Notes: generated by a model not told the origin, from the letters alone. Positions 1 to 12,580 are shown, numbered from the stretch's first letter. The stretch: DNA of 64,000 nucleotides from Favolaschia claudopus (GCA_037176885.1 JAWWNJ010000074.1:744001-808000); one strand, 5' to 3'. Made by a program: numbers and translations.

Positions 1-261
1 TGACCTACTTTGAGCGGCTGTTGTGAGCTCAAATGACGATCAGTTCCAGTCAATCAAAGTGAGAACTAGCATTGTTTTTCAAGTACTTTTATCCTATTAT
101 GACACTTTTTTGCTCAGGGTACATTGTGTTTTTCCGGATATGGCAAAAAACGGAAACCATCCATTATTGATGCATTGTCAGTGCATGATATATTGCTGAG
201 TATTCTAAGAGGTACAGAAGTATCACATACCCAACTCTACATCTTATTTGAGGTCATTCGG

Positions 262-441
262 TGTCAGCGTAATTTGCTGTTCGGTATCGCCCGTATCGAG
301 TGGTCAAGACGAGAAGTTGAAAGAAACTACGTTTGTGTAGAGAACGTCGTGGTTCCGGTTACAAACGCATAAAGACTACGTAATGCTTACGAGAGTACAG
401 TATGCTGGAAAGTAAAGAGTGGTAAATAATTACCGCTAACA
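262..441 (-). repeat. LTR (3' LTR in element orientation)
   Basis: 180-bp terminal repeat, TG...CA, almost identical to 1932-2111. It is preceded by the TTCGG target duplication. Confidence 0.88.
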
Positions 442-1931
442 CTCCCCCTCAGCGAGTGGACTCGAGTAAGGGATGAATAAGTAGAGGGCATGATGGAGAA
501 TATGTAAAATATATGGAACAACATACTGCTGCTCCCCCTTGAGCGTAAAACTTGCCAAATAAACTTCCGACCCAATACGACCCAGCATTCTCTCTGGTAG
601 AGCGTCGACGCTGTGTCGTGGCTCTCCAGCACACGCGGTCGCGGATCGAAGACTGTTGGCGCTGACCCACTTGGGTCTCTGGCCCAGTCGGAACGTGTCC
701 GCCCGTTGCAGCTGTGGCGGTCTTCTGGTCGTCGTATTATCGGCTCCGTAGGCTTCGCTGCTGCTCTGGATGTCGCCGATCAAGACCTCCGCCCGTCACA
801 TTGTGCACCTAGGCGGTCTAATCGAGTCGGCCCCCCATACTGAGCGTGGTGGGCCTCCATACCCCTTATCTCCCCCTTCGAAAAAGTGGTTTTTCGACCG
901 TTCCGCGTGCGCAATGAAAGGAAGGGGAAAATGTGCAAGAATGAGTGAAGTCGGCGATAGATGATGCGCGACGGGGTGAATGAAAGTGGAATGCGCTCGT
1001 GCGCGTGTGACGCGAGTGTTGGTATGCGGCGGCCAAGTGAGACGTGAATGAGGAAGTAAGAAGCTCCCCCTGTGTCGGCCGTTCGCGTCGAAGTTGGCGG
1101 TATCGAAGTCGCCGTGAGCAAGTCGTCGTGTGAGCTCTCCCCCTGTGACGCTGATGCGTAGTACACAGTTATAAGAAGAAACTGAGCTATAGAAGCTCCC
1201 CCTGCCTGCGTCAGAGTTGGTGGCGTAGATAACCGCGGCGAGCAAGTCGCCCGATGCGAGGACTGCTCTGGATGCTCCCCCTGCAATGCCTGTGCGAGGT
1301 GTAGAGGAAGGGGCTCCCCCTGGGCATGCGAGGAAGGTATGCGCGAGGTCGCGCTGTCCGGAACTGCAATACGAGCGTAATCGCGTCGTCTGAGCTGTCC
1401 GAGACGTGGTGACGGGGCAGAACTGCTGGTCGTTGTAGCGCTGCTGCTGCTCATTGCGAGAGAGCACCTGCGGCCCTCGTTGAGATGGATCCTGGGGCTC
1501 GCTGCCCCATCCTGCGGCCGTGGGATTGCGATGTCGTGCCGGAGCCATAAGTTGGCTGGCATACGTCTCCGCCAGCTATGCTCGAAACGGGTAGACGTAC
1601 CATTCGGGTCCCATATGGGTGCACCTGGCGTTCGCTTTGCCGAATCCTTCATCTATTTCCTCCCCCTGGCCCTCTGTCGCTGCCCTTGTCGTTGTGTGAA
1701 TGCGTGCTGATGTCGCGTGAGTCACCGAGTTGGTGCAGTCGTCAGGCGGGGTGAGTAGAGGTTGTGCCGCTTGTCCGTCGGCTGTGGTGTGCGGCCGTAA
1801 GATCCAAGGCTTGGCCGTTTGGATGCTGCACGCTATAGCGTATTGCTGAGGTTCAGGTGTACCGCTAACCGCTGCGCCGAGAGTTGATGCGGACTGGCGT
1901 TATTTACCAGGAGCCACCTGGGGTGCGTTTG

Positions 1932-2111
1932 TGTCAGCGTAATTTGCTGTTCGGTATCGCCCGTATTGAGTGGTCAAGACGAGAAGTTGAAAGAAACTGC
2001 GTTTGTGTAGAGAACGTCGTGGTTCCGGTTACAAACGCATAAAGACTACGTAATGCTTACGAGAGTACAGTATGCTGGAAAGTAAAGAGTGGTAAATAAT
2101 TACCGCTAACA
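1932..2111 (-). repeat. LTR (5' LTR in element orientation)
   Basis: 180-bp partner of 262-441, followed by TTCGG. No convincing tRNA primer-binding site is seen next to it on the minus strand. Confidence 0.88.
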
Positions 2112-2332
2112 TTCGGTGAAGTGATTTTTACCAAAAAGCCACGGCAATTTCTATTTGCCACCACTGTAGATACTTTGGACAAGTTCGAATTGTTTAACCG
2201 GTGCGTCGTCGTCGCGCGCTGCAGGGGAGGGTTTCTGAGCGTGACAATTTCAAACTCCGCTCGCTAAACGCGTCGGCACTTATTTGCACACGCCGTGCCG
2301 TTTGTTGACACCTCTTCGACGCGTCCCCGTGC

Positions 2333-2605
2333 ATGCCAGATGTCGACAAGAAGGAGCAGAAGATTCAAGACGCGTGCCGCCTCCTCTCTCGTCGCGTCAA
2401 CAATGGGCAGAAACCGGACATCAAGAATCTTGCTCGCGAGCTTGACTTGCCTTACACTACTCTTTACAATCGCTTCACTAATATCCACAAATCGCGTACC
2501 GAGGCAATACAAGCTCAGCTATATTCCTCTCCCCTGCCGTCGAGCACAACAAGACCAATTTACTGCGCAAAATCCTCCTCCTACCTCTACTTCATTCGGA
2601 ATTAA
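2333..2605 (+). pseudogene. Pogo-like transposase, N-terminal HTH fragment
   Basis: The first ~60 residues form a Psq/CENP-B type helix-turn-helix (ACRLL...NLARELDLPYTTLYNRF), the DNA-binding domain that recognises element ends in pogo/Fot1 transposases. After residue ~63 the frame is lost: the next frame carries FLSPAVE, which matches the LSPxxE motif expected to follow the HTH, so a 1-nt frameshift lies near position 2520. No DDE domain follows. The sequence 2246-2264 upstream resembles 9494-9513 upstream of the intact pogo transposase, so the two families share 5' leader sequence. A decayed relative, not a copy, of the 9.1 kb element. Confidence 0.7.
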
Positions 2606-3221
2606 CGTTTCATTTAATATACAAACTAATCTTCCGAATACGTACCAAAATTACTTACATCCTTATAGCTCTATCTGGTGGACTTAGCAAAAGAAAAAAA
2701 ATGAGTAGTTGTTTCATGACGAAAATTCATCATGAATCCATATTGTCACAAAAGGAGATAGAATTTTAGTCTGGCCCGGAAAAGCTCAAAAAACCACCTC
2801 CGAAATTTTTCCCACGACATTTTGGCTGTGGCCAAATTTTTGGGGTCAAAAATCGAAACTCTGTTGTGTACCTCTTTTGAGCTCCGAGCGCAAAAAAAAA
2901 AAAAGACGGCAAGTGTGTTCGGTGACGGAATTGATCAACATGATGTAAAATGTCCAAATACGGTGATGTTTCCCAAATTATTTTCATTTTATTAGGAACA
3001 GAACGGCGATTACAGCTGTTCCCGAAATCTATGAGACTTTTCAAAGAAAATTGCGCGAGCTCAACTTTTGATCGGAGTGATAAGGCACACCATATATGGT
3101 AATATCTCCGACGGCCGGTGGCCCGGTACGTCCGACCGTGGCATTCATTGAGCTGTCAATTTTTTTTCACCTTCTTCGCCATGTCTGAATACCCTCGTCG
3201 CTTTCAGCGCGCACCGCCGCC
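2606..3221. other. Gene-free interval
   Basis: AT-rich sequence with A-runs at 2690-2700 and 2890-2904. I see no coding pattern, RNA gene or complete repeat here. Confidence 0.5.
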
Positions 3222-3350
3222 AGTTTTGTTCTTTGCTTCGTTCAGTTCAGGAAGGGGACAGCCACCTAGGTGTGGGTGTGGGGAACACGCAGCGGTGATG
3301 AACCGCCGGCGCCCAGGCCGTGGGGCGATGGGGTGCATGAGGATGAACCC
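3222..3350 (+). repeat. 127-bp direct repeat, copy 1
   Basis: Nearly identical to 3634-3760 (starting TTTTGTTCTTTGCTTCGTTC and ending GGATGAACCCA), with two or three small differences. Confidence 0.85.
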
Positions 3351-3469
3351 ATTGCCCCACTCAGTGGCTGCCTCCGTGAAATTCTTGAAAATTGCGGGAA
3401 CCACGGATTCGTGAGTTATGGGTGTTGAATGAGTGTCATAGTGAAACCAAAGAGGGAAGGGTGGGCGGG

Positions 3470-3635
3470 AGAAGCGATGTGCCGTGAAGATGGAGCTTCT
3501 GAGAGCCAGTGAGCAGGCCGGGTGAAGTTGATGATGGTGGTCGAGGAAAGAGAAAGGCTCGGATCAAAATCCGCCCCTCTCTGCCGCTGTCACAAAACGG
3601 CACACTGTCTTCACAGGCTCAGACAGTGTTTCCAT
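3470..3635 (+). repeat. 166-bp dispersed repeat, copy 1
   Basis: Matches 7631-7797 almost base for base, from GAGAAGCGATGTGCCG to CAGTGTTTCCA. The core could be read as TG...CA like an LTR, but no target duplication was found around the pair. Confidence 0.85.
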
Positions 3636-3760
3636 TTTGTTCTTTGCTTCGTTCAGTTCAGGAAGGGGACAGCCACCTAGGTGTGGGTGCGGGGACACGC
3701 AGCGGTGATGAACCGCCGGCGCCCAGGCCGTGGGGCGATGGGGTGCATGAGGATGAACCC
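3634..3760 (+). repeat. 127-bp direct repeat, copy 2
   Basis: Second copy of 3222-3350; it starts exactly where the 166-bp repeat ends, so a recombination junction lies near 3634. Confidence 0.85.
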
Positions 3761-3860
3761 AAAAAGAGACGCCCAGACGAGGGCACCCCAAGCGCCCGCG
3801 GCTAACCCACAGAAGGCGGCTCCGGATTTTCAACTTCAATCAAGTGTGTTGAGTGATCAA

Positions 3861-6639
3861 CAGGATGTGGCAAGGAGTGCCGAGTGAAAATTTGACTTGA
3901 ACTAGATATGTCAAGCAAGAAATTTAAGTGAACACGGAGTGAGTAGGCGAGACAATTTCGTTGCTGTTGATGTCGCAAGTCGACTAGAATTAGGTGTCGG
4001 ATGGAATCGGTGGCAGGTGCCCGAAAAAGTACTTAGTCCGCAGAGCGGTAAGTGTGAGGTTGAAAGATTAAGCGGTGAGTAACTGTACGGCTGTAAGCTG
4101 TTGTGTGCTGGAGACTTGCCAATAGGTAATAAATTATTGCGATGGTCGAAAACAATGCGTCGTCGAGGAGAATTGTGGAAGTGATGAAAAATTGGACCAT
4201 GATTGATCCTTGATGATCCGTGGAACGGCCTAGCGGGAAGAAGAAATCAGCGTGATGGAATTGATTTGATGCGGGGACCAGCCCGCCGGCAAAGTAAGCC
4301 TGAATATCGCGAAGTGAAACGATTTCGATAGCTTCTCTTTCAAGTGGAATGCGACGGATTGGGTCAAAGCCAAAAAAATTCGATGTGGTATGGTGGAGCC
4401 GCGAGAATTTGGGATCATTCGAGTAGATTTGAGTTCGACCAATTGAGTCGAGTACTGGATCAAGATCCGGAGGACGATCCAGATGTTTTTAAGAGTTGAA
4501 TTAGTTGACGTGAGGTGTGGAACAAATTGCAAGTTGTGAAATGCGGACGTGAAGAGCTTGAGCGCGGCCCGCAGGTAGAAAACTCCACTCGGAGAGTTAG
4601 AGTTGACACATGGTTCGCGCATGACGATTTGCGCACAGTAGCAATGTACATACCGTTTAGGCAGAAATGACATGTCTTTTGCGAATTACTTGATTGCGAA
4701 ATAGGTACTGTAACCAAGAGAAGGGCGATTGGACTATAGATGATATTCGTGAGTTTGGATCTGAAAGGGTTAGGATGGTTCGGGTTGGTTAGGAAGGTTA
4801 GGGTTAGTTAGAAAGTCAATGTGGCGGCAGCGATTTTATGCCACGTTCGAGGTGATCTTAGTAAGAGCGAGTGATTTGAGAATGAGCGAAAGCGATTGGT
4901 GGATGAAAATGGAGTGTGGTTCAATGGCGATAAGTAGTAGTTTGTGGAATGCGACGGGAATGTGCAAGGTTGAACCGGTCATGAAATGAGAACGGAATGA
5001 ATTTATTGCGTTATCGAGAGGCAAATTGGCTAACGGGAGATGTGATCACGGATAATAGGACCGTCCAGGTTGAGGCATTGCAGTATGAGTTGAATTTCTG
5101 AAGCGCTAACGTGACTTGAATAGTGTGTGGTAGAATTGGTTTCGACGTCAGAGACGCGATTCGTGTATTTGGATTCGTTGCTTTCAGTGCCTGACAGGAA
5201 CGGGAGATTGGTTACATGTGAATAAGCGTTTAACGCAGTTGATTTGGTGTTGTTGCACTTGGTGTTACAGGACGAGGTTCGATGTTGGCCACGAAGGAGA
5301 AGAGGAGTAGAGACCGGTTTGCAGCGGAACGTATGTACCTTCGTCTCAGTTTACGCAAGAGGAACAAAAGGTAATGGACATCGATGTACTTGAGTTTATG
5401 GACTGTTGATAATGCGTGGACGGTTGAATTGAGATGTAGAAACTGCAGGGGGTCTTGCGAAGACGTAGAATGTATTCCGACGTTGGGAGCACGTCAGCTG
5501 AAGATGTGAGTTTGAATTGGCAGAGCTGGAATCTATGTAGACGGACATGGAGAGCGTGGCCATGAAGCCAATATGAAACAGGAACCCGGTTGGTGAGGTG
5601 ATTGGCGTAGAGAATCGAAGTAAATAAATGCGTGAGTTGAAATGAAGGGTACCCTTTATGATCGGAAGTTCGAAATTGAAAGCCGAATTCGACTGAGCGA
5701 TTGGTTATGGCGCGAAGGAGTATTTGAAAATGGATTTCCCATGTTAAGTTGAAAGTGGCTCGACGTGACGCGAATCGGCATATCAGAGCGAATAGAGCCC
5801 AGAGTTCGTGAATTGAATTCCCGGGCGTTGGGGATGCAGCGTGGCGAGGGAGGCTGCGACGGGCTAGGAGCGATGCAGAACGTCATTGGGAAACGGATAG
5901 AGCCCAAACTTTGTGAATTGAAAAATTTGAATCCACGGGAGATGGAGATGGAGAGCGGTGAGAGAAAATTCGACACACGAAATGATGAGTTGCATTTCGG
6001 GTTGGGATCGCATCGTGAATTAACTTGAATGGTCGAGACGTAATTTGATGTTGGGCTGGAAACTTGGAAGTGGTAGGAATTTCAATTATGGCTTCGGATA
6101 TGGCAGCGTGATCGTAAACGTAGCTGAGAAAAGTTGGTCTTGAAAGAAGGCCTTGAAAATACGCCAGGTCTGTTGGCAGAGGTGATGAAAGGAATGAAGT
6201 CTTGATATCGGGAACGTGCATTCAGCGTTTGAAAAGGCGGGAGGATGGATCGAGTATATCTTGGATGGACAACACGAGGCCCGAGATAAAAATTTGAGGT
6301 CGAATGTAAGGAAGGCAGATGGTAGCAGAGCTAGTACAGGAGAATAAAATTCGGCACGAGCCAAATATACCGAAGACGGTCAGAACACATGCGGATGTGA
6401 ACATGAGGAATCGGGCGCAAACGAGTACGCCCCTTGACAAATGTGCAGAGCATGGCGAGAGGACGGGAATCGCAAGCATAAGTTTGGAGAAATGGATGCA
6501 AGTTGAAACGAAACGAATCCATGCGATGTGCGCCATGAATTGTTAACGTGATTGTGAGCTGGAAGACTGGGGGCATGAACCAAATAGGTGGATTTTGAAC
6601 ATGAGACGAGAATATTGCTGAATACGTGAATCGTGGCTC
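3861..6639. other. Long gene-free, purine-skewed stretch
   Basis: The plus strand is conspicuously rich in G and A (GTGAG, GAATG, GGAAT words) and poor in C over nearly 3 kb. Open frames here are short, low in complexity (S/P/F/R-rich on the minus strand) and unlike coding sequence. No transposon ends recognised. Confidence 0.55.
4767..4812 (+). repeat. Degenerate TTAGGG-like tract
   Basis: Several GGTTAGG/GGGTTAG/GGGTTGG units interspersed with variants. Resembles the fungal telomere hexamer but is short, imperfect and internal. Confidence 0.35.
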
Positions 6640-7020
6640 GTGAATGCGAATCATGAATTCTTGAAAAGTGAACATCAGTGCGAAGGCTGGACCCGCGGGA
6701 ATGCGGGAATTCGTGAATGTGAGCGTGAACCGTGAGCTCAAAGGTTTGACCCGCGAAGACACAGGAATTCGTGAATCGTTATCTTCAGCTTGGATGCTGG
6801 ACCTGCCAATATGCAGGAATTCGTGAAGTTCGTGAACGTGAGTCGTCAATCATAACGTGAATTCGTGAAGCGTGAACCTCAGCGCGAAGGCTAGACCCGC
6901 AGCAACGCAGGGATTCGTGAATTAAAGACCGGGACTGCGGGTAGCGGGAAGTCGTGACCGTGAACGTGAATGCAAGTCGAGACTCGTGAACGGGAGATTG
7001 TGAAGGTGATCCAAGAATTT
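6640..7020 (+). repeat. Degenerate satellite with GAATTCGTGAA units
   Basis: About five imperfect units of roughly 65-80 bp, each with GGAATTCGTGAA, a GTGAACGTGA stretch and a (C)AGCGCGAAGGCTGGACCCGC-like block. Spacing is uneven and units differ by point changes and indels, so the array is old. Confidence 0.6.
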
Positions 7021-7630
7021 TGTGAGTCGTAGACATGAATTGTACAGAGTGAACGTGAAGAATGAATTGAATAGAATAGAATGGATGGAGTAGAATTTCC
7101 AGACTCGGTGGTCCGATACGCACGGCTTGATTATGAAAAGTGGGGTTTGCGAGCGAGAAGCTCCGAGAGAGATAAGGCGTGACATGAGCCGACGTGTAAA
7201 GTTGCGGAACTATGCGGAGAAGTCGAGAGACGGGAAGCGTCGCAGGGATATGGAGGAATGCGGTGAGCAATAGGGGTAAGTTTACAGCGTCAGGAACGCG
7301 GTGAAGAGTAGGGGAGAGTGTATACAGTCAGACGAGGAGGGTAGGAGAGTGTGAGACAGGGGTCGAAGAGGAGGTGCGCGAGAGTCGTTGTCGGTATAGC
7401 GAGTAAAATCCGGGGAGGATGGCTGGGGATGTCGGTGGTCTACGGTCAACAGCCCGGTTGAGGCGTCGACGAGGGTTGCTGCTTGAAAGGAAAAAGATTG
7501 GATGCGAGAAGGTAGAATACTAGAAAAGGATCGGGAGAAGAGTTGAGAGCTGTAGTGACGGACAGTTGGAGTCCGTGAGAGCGTCGCAGCTTGAGGACGA
7601 GTGCTAGTGCCAGGGTAATCGATAGAAACG

Positions 7631-7797
7631 AAGAGAAGCGATGTGCCGTGAAGATGGAGCTTCTGAGAGCCAGTGAGCAGGCCGGGTGAAGTTGATGATG
7701 GTGGTCGAGGAAAGAGAAAGGCTCGGATCAAAATCCGCCCTCTCTGCCGCTGTCACAAAACGGCACACTGTCTTCACAGGCTCAGACAGTGTTTCCA
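7631..7797 (+). repeat. 166-bp dispersed repeat, copy 2
   Basis: Partner of 3470-3635, 4.16 kb away in the same orientation. Confidence 0.85.
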
Positions 7798-9113
7798 CCT
7801 ACGAGCCTGCTCCACCACAGTACAATGATATAACGGAGAACCCCAAAGCACTTGAGCTACGACGAAAGGGAAGTGGTCCAAAAGCAATTACCGGGTTGGC
7901 GAGTACTTTGATCTCAATCATCACCCCATCAATTTACCTTGATGAATCGGTACCCTTTTCTCAACACCTCGTCCTCTCTGGATCCCAATAGAATTCTGCA
8001 AAGCCATAGAGAAGAAGCATAAAAACTCATCCCGAAAATTCCGGAGGCCAAAGGGTCAAAGGGGAAGCAGGATTATCGAAAATTCAGACCCATTGGGAGA
8101 ATTCATACCCGTTGGGCACAATAGTATTCCAATGTCAGCATTTTATTCGAGGTCATTCGACCCAGAATTGCGTGAGAAACTCCGCGTGCAGATCTTTCCA
8201 TCACCACTGTAGTAGTCTCCGTATACTTCTGGGCTCACGTCCTTTCTACAGGGTGGATGGGGGCTACCTTAGCAGCCAAAGTTGTCTCAGGAAAAGTTGT
8301 CAACACATGCTGGAAATCGTCTCTCTCTACAGCCAAATATGTAAAATTGTGGGTGAAATGATCAAGTTTTGACAGTACCTTCTCTCTACCATCCTAAAGA
8401 GACAGACACAAGGTTGATATTAAAAGTGAAAATACAGTAAGAACGGGGAACGGCGCGAAGAATAATGCTCCGATCCACGACACAGAGTCATTCCGTTGGC
8501 GTCAGAAACCGAGGAGTCGAAAGTCAGTCCAAAAAACAAGCGGACTGTGGGGTAAGCAGCTCGAAAACGAGACCGTGAACAACTATGTGAGCAAGAATGG
8601 GGCGGGGATATGTGTTTTGTGGGCTGCAAGATTTCAGGGAGGTGCAGGAGATCTCAGCTTGAGGATCTGCATCAGTTTTGGTGTTCAAGAAAGGCGGATT
8701 CCACCGACCAGAGTAAGAATACAGATCGATCAGCGAAGCCAGCGAGAGGACAGAGTCGCGGATAGCTGTCAACATTTGGTAAGTATTGACCATAAAACCG
8801 AGCAGCAACGCTTGAATCATCACAGCTGGTGAAATCTAGGTAATCTTGGGTGATACTACAAGCGGACTAAGTATGGTAGAAAGTTAGTGCAATGCAAGTT
8901 GTCGATTAGAATGACTTCACAGAAACGTAAGGAGCGTCGAGCGGCGGCGTCGCCATTGAAATATGGACAGACCAAAAAGCGTATTAAAGGCCACATGATG
9001 AAAACGTGGTAGTCACATGATCAAGCGATTGGTCTATGTCTTGCTCGTCCCTAAGAGGAAAACCCTCGGCCGGGAAAACGCGTTTCCGGCATCCAGAAAG
9101 CCCTCGAAATGAC
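7798..9113. other. Interval without a recognisable gene
   Basis: A minus-strand frame at 8524-8823 has hydrophobic stretches (MMIQALLLGFMV, LSLASLIDLYSY), but no initiation context, introns or family could be supported. 8139-8210 is weakly similar to 240-256 plus 2117-2165 (the target of the LTR element), suggesting an old shared repeat. Confidence 0.4.
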
Positions 9114-9115
9114 TA

Positions 9116-9136
9116 TCCTAACCCGTGATGTGTCCT
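9116..9136 (+). repeat. Left TIR of pogo-like element
   Basis: 21 bp, exact reverse complement of 12581-12601; preceded by TA. Confidence 0.92.
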
Positions 9137-9756
9137 TGACCCGTGAAGTGGAATTTTTTGTGATCTCTCTCCTTCTCGCTCTCAGTTCGTTCAGGATCCC
9201 TTAGCAAAAATAGGATATCATAGTTATAGTATATAGCTTCAATCTTCTTAAATTTGAGCTTTATAGGACTGGTGAAAAGCGCGTCAAAATTCGAGAACCC
9301 GAAAATGCGCCGGATTTTGGCATCAAACCGATTCCACTTCCCCTCTTTCTCCATGCCCGTAGCAGCCCTCAACACCAGAAATTGGGAGAAGCATTCTGGA
9401 CTTATTCTGTATCTATCCCATGTTTTAGATTGCTCAGAACCCATATACTCAGCCCGCTATAAAAAATACAGTGTTGCGTGACAAAATCTTGATCAATTTT
9501 CAAACTCCGCTCGGCCGCACTTGGAACCAGCGGCTCTTTCCTTCTGCCAGCTCGTCGTTTCGTTTTCTCCCTTCGTGCCTCTCTGCTGGTCTCATAATTC
9601 ACTCTATAATCTTATTCTACGTGCTCAACTGACTCTCCTTCACTCACGCTTCCCTTTAACCCGACTCCACTTCATTTTCTATCTCCTCGACGCACTCAGG
9701 CTGGATCGACATTTGTTCTCTACCGGACGCGTTTACGCGTCCAAACACCCATCTAA

Positions 9757-12178
9757 ATGAATGCCCCTCGTCCTCGGCAGAAGTACAGAAAAGAAGGCTA
9801 CGTGTCGCTCGCGACGGAGGAGATAATTCAGAAGGCCGTTGAAGGCATCAGGAATGGGACCTATGCGAACAGCAAGGCAGCCGCCAGAGCCCTCGACATA
9901 TCTCCCCAGCAGAAGACATTCTGGCGTCGGCACACTGGTAGAGCAAAGTCGCGACGTGCCGCCCACATGACGTCGCAGCTGCTCAACGACGTACAAGAAC
10001 CGATTCTGAAAGAGTGGATCAAGTTTCTCGGTCTCGCAGGCATTCCCCTCTCTAAACGCACCATTGCCCCGAAAGTTACCGCGCTTTGCGGTCGTAATCC
10101 CTCGCGCAAGTGGATCTATCGGTTTCTTCGTCGTCACCCCGACTGTACTCTCGGACGACCAACGAAGCTCGAGTCAAAACGTGCGCGCGCTTTCAACTTC
10201 TCCACTGTACAGAAACACTTCGAACTCTTGCAAACTGCGCTTGATAACGACGGAAAACCTATTCCCCAGTGCAATATCTACAACTTTGACGAGATCGGTA
10301 TTCAAATCGGAGGCGGCCGCAAAGGCTCTGGCGAACAATACTTCTTTGACCATCACGACAAATCTCGATACAAGATCAGTTCTGAAGATCTTGAGCTCGT
10401 CACCATCCTCGAAACCGTCTGTTTCGATGGTACAGCGGTTGTTCCGCCCTGCTTCGTCTTTCAGGGTGTGAATATGTGTCCCGAATGGTTTACCGAGGCT
10501 CATCCGGACGATCCTCAATGGAATGGAGAAATAATGTGCGGGAATCCATATTTTTGCTTATCACAACTCACTAATACTGCGTAGTATCGCAACTACGGAC
10601 ACTGGATGGACTAACGACAAAGTCTGTGCTGCATGGTTTACTAAAGGCTTCATTCCCTCTGCAAAAGCACACGGCGATCCTACTGCTCCTATTTTTATGC
10701 TCTACGATTCTCACAACAGCCATGTCACCCTCGAAATGATCGATCTTGCCCTTGCCGACAATGTCATCCTATTCTGTCTTCCCCCTCACACCACGCACAG
10801 ACTTCAGCCATGCGACGTTGGCGCCTTCGGTCCTCTGAAGAAGCACTGGATTATGGCTTGCGACACCGTCTTTGCCAACACTGGTATGCCAATGCACGCC
10901 AAGGACGTAGTGCGCGAATATCTAGCTGCTCGGCGCGCCGCGTTCAAAGCCGAGACGATCGTCCAGGCGTGGGCGAAGTCCGGGGTCGACAAAAACCCTG
11001 CAACTGGAGGAGCCAAGTGCAATCCCGGTCGCTTCACCGCAGCCGATTTCGCGCCCAGCATCTCTACCTCCACCCAGCTCCAATTGCCCGAAGGTTTTCC
11101 GTCCCGTCGAGCAGCTGCGGGCGACGACTCCTCTTCATCCGAAGACGGCTCGGACGACGAGTCACCCTCCGACGACGACGACGATGAAGACGACGACAAC
11201 GACGGCCTCGGTATGCCATCTGCGACATCGTCGACGACGACCCCTCCCACTCCTTCCCTCCAAACAATGCCTGTCTTTACCAACATCTATGATGACCCTG
11301 ATTCCGAATCTGACGACAATCCTGCTGATGATCTGTCGACCCCCGATAAACTTGCTTTCTATCGCGAACGAACGCTGCTACTCAGATCCAAACTTACGAC
11401 CGCTCGGAAGCAGCGCGACGCAGCTGCCACCCACGCCGTCCTCGCTGGCGACAACATCAAGACGCTCAAGGGGCAGCTCAATGCAAAGAAGAGCTCTGCT
11501 CGGACGGGACGTACGGTCCATACGCAATCCCGAATTATTACGACGACGGAAGGGCGGGCTGCAGCTGCTGCGCAGAAGGAGGCTCGAGACGACAGGGATG
11601 CAAAGGCGCAGGAGCGGCAGACGAAGAAGGACGATGCCGCCGCCGCTTCTCGTGCTCGACGCACCCAGCTAACTCCCGCAGGAATGATTTTCGCTGGCAC
11701 TTTCAAGCAGCAGAAGCTTGGCGAGCTTCAAGACCTTGCTTGGGCGCTGGATCTTGACCAGACCGGCAACAAAAGCAACATCTTGGAGCGCATTACTGCT
11801 CATTTCGACCTCCCAGCCAATGCAGCTCTGAAAAACGACGCCCGCTATACCGCCCTCTTCGGGAAGCGCAAACGGACAAACGAGGACTCGGGCGCCGAGC
11901 CCGTGGCAGGCCCGTCTACAGTGATTCCCCCGCGCACTCCTCAACGTCGTCGCTTGGATGAAGTCGGCAACTTCATCCCGTCCCCGTCGCGACGCTCCCC
12001 CCACACCCCACCACCTGTTTCCCAAGCCGCGACGTTTTACGCACCTCCCCAATACTCCTTCGCACCCCCACCCCATTTCTTCCCTCCACCAGCTCAATAT
12101 CCCCCAATCCCGCCATTTCATGCCCCCGTGGCCCCGTCGACGTTCTTTTACCAGCTTGACTCTTCACAATCCCGATGA
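9757..12178 (+). CDS. Pogo/Fot1-type DDE transposase with C-terminal SAP domain
   Basis: Cut-and-paste transposase acting in the nucleus on the 21-bp TIRs. CDS is join(9757..10535,10585..12178), 790 residues. The 49-nt intron 10536-10584 starts GTGCGG, has CTCACTAATACT near its end and ends TAG; splicing moves the frame so that ...GEI joins IATTDTGWTND, a motif expected between the first two catalytic residues. Domains: Psq-like HTH ~20-65; CENP-B/Tc5-type DNA-binding domain ~75-150; DDE domain ~170-390 with Asp178 (NFDEIG), Asp301 (YDSHNSH) and Asp337 (LQPCDVGAF), i.e. DD35D. An acidic Ser/Asp-rich linker (~435-465) and a Lys/Arg/Ala-rich coiled segment precede a SAP motif (~632-667, LGELQDLAWALDL...GNKSNILERI) that would bind AT-rich or scaffold DNA. 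The C-terminus is Pro-rich. No broken motif seen. Confidence 0.9.
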
Positions 12179-12580
12179 TAATTCTTGAAGCCCCCGTGTG
12201 GGATTTGATGCTTTGCATGGTCTCCATAGCTCTGAACAGTGTATTTTTGCGACTAGAATATATGATGATGCTGAGATAGACGCGAGGAAGGCAGAGACAG
12301 AGAAAGGGCAAGCTCTGAGTGCCAGCGCAGTGCGGATGCCGTCGATGCCGTCGCTCGGACGACGCGGCAATTGCGTGACAGTGTGTGACGTCGATTCCAC
12401 TTCCAGGGGCAAACGTGGTTTTCCGACATGCCAAACCGGCATCGCTCTTGCTCCAGCTCCCGACTCTCAAATATTATAAATTCTCTACAGTTGATAGATT
12501 ATATACTAAGCTATTGCTATTCAGTTTTTTTTCAGTAAGAACCAGCGGTGCGCGAGCGGGACAGCTCGCGATCAAAATCG

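Larger units (their letters stand above)
262..2111 (-). mobile_element. Short LTR retrotransposon derivative (1.85 kb)
   Basis: Two 180-bp direct repeats, each beginning TG and ending CA, bound a 1.49 kb interior. The element is flanked by a perfect 5-bp target duplication TTCGG (257-261 and 2112-2116), which proves retroviral-type integration. The purine tract GAGGGGGAG directly abutting the LTR at 442 on the minus strand is a polypurine tract, so the element reads right to left. The LTRs differ at about two positions, implying recent insertion. The interior has only a degenerate minus-strand reading frame ending EGEC at the polypurine tract, as Copia polyproteins often do; no protease, integrase or RT motif is visible. 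Probably a deletion derivative mobilised in trans. Copia rather than Gypsy is an inference. Confidence 0.85.

Noticed and set aside
780..1652. Long minus-strand open frames (290 and 250 residues) in the LTR element interior
   Set aside because: Two overlapping frames, both low-complexity and without Gag or Pol motifs; treated as element interior, not genes.
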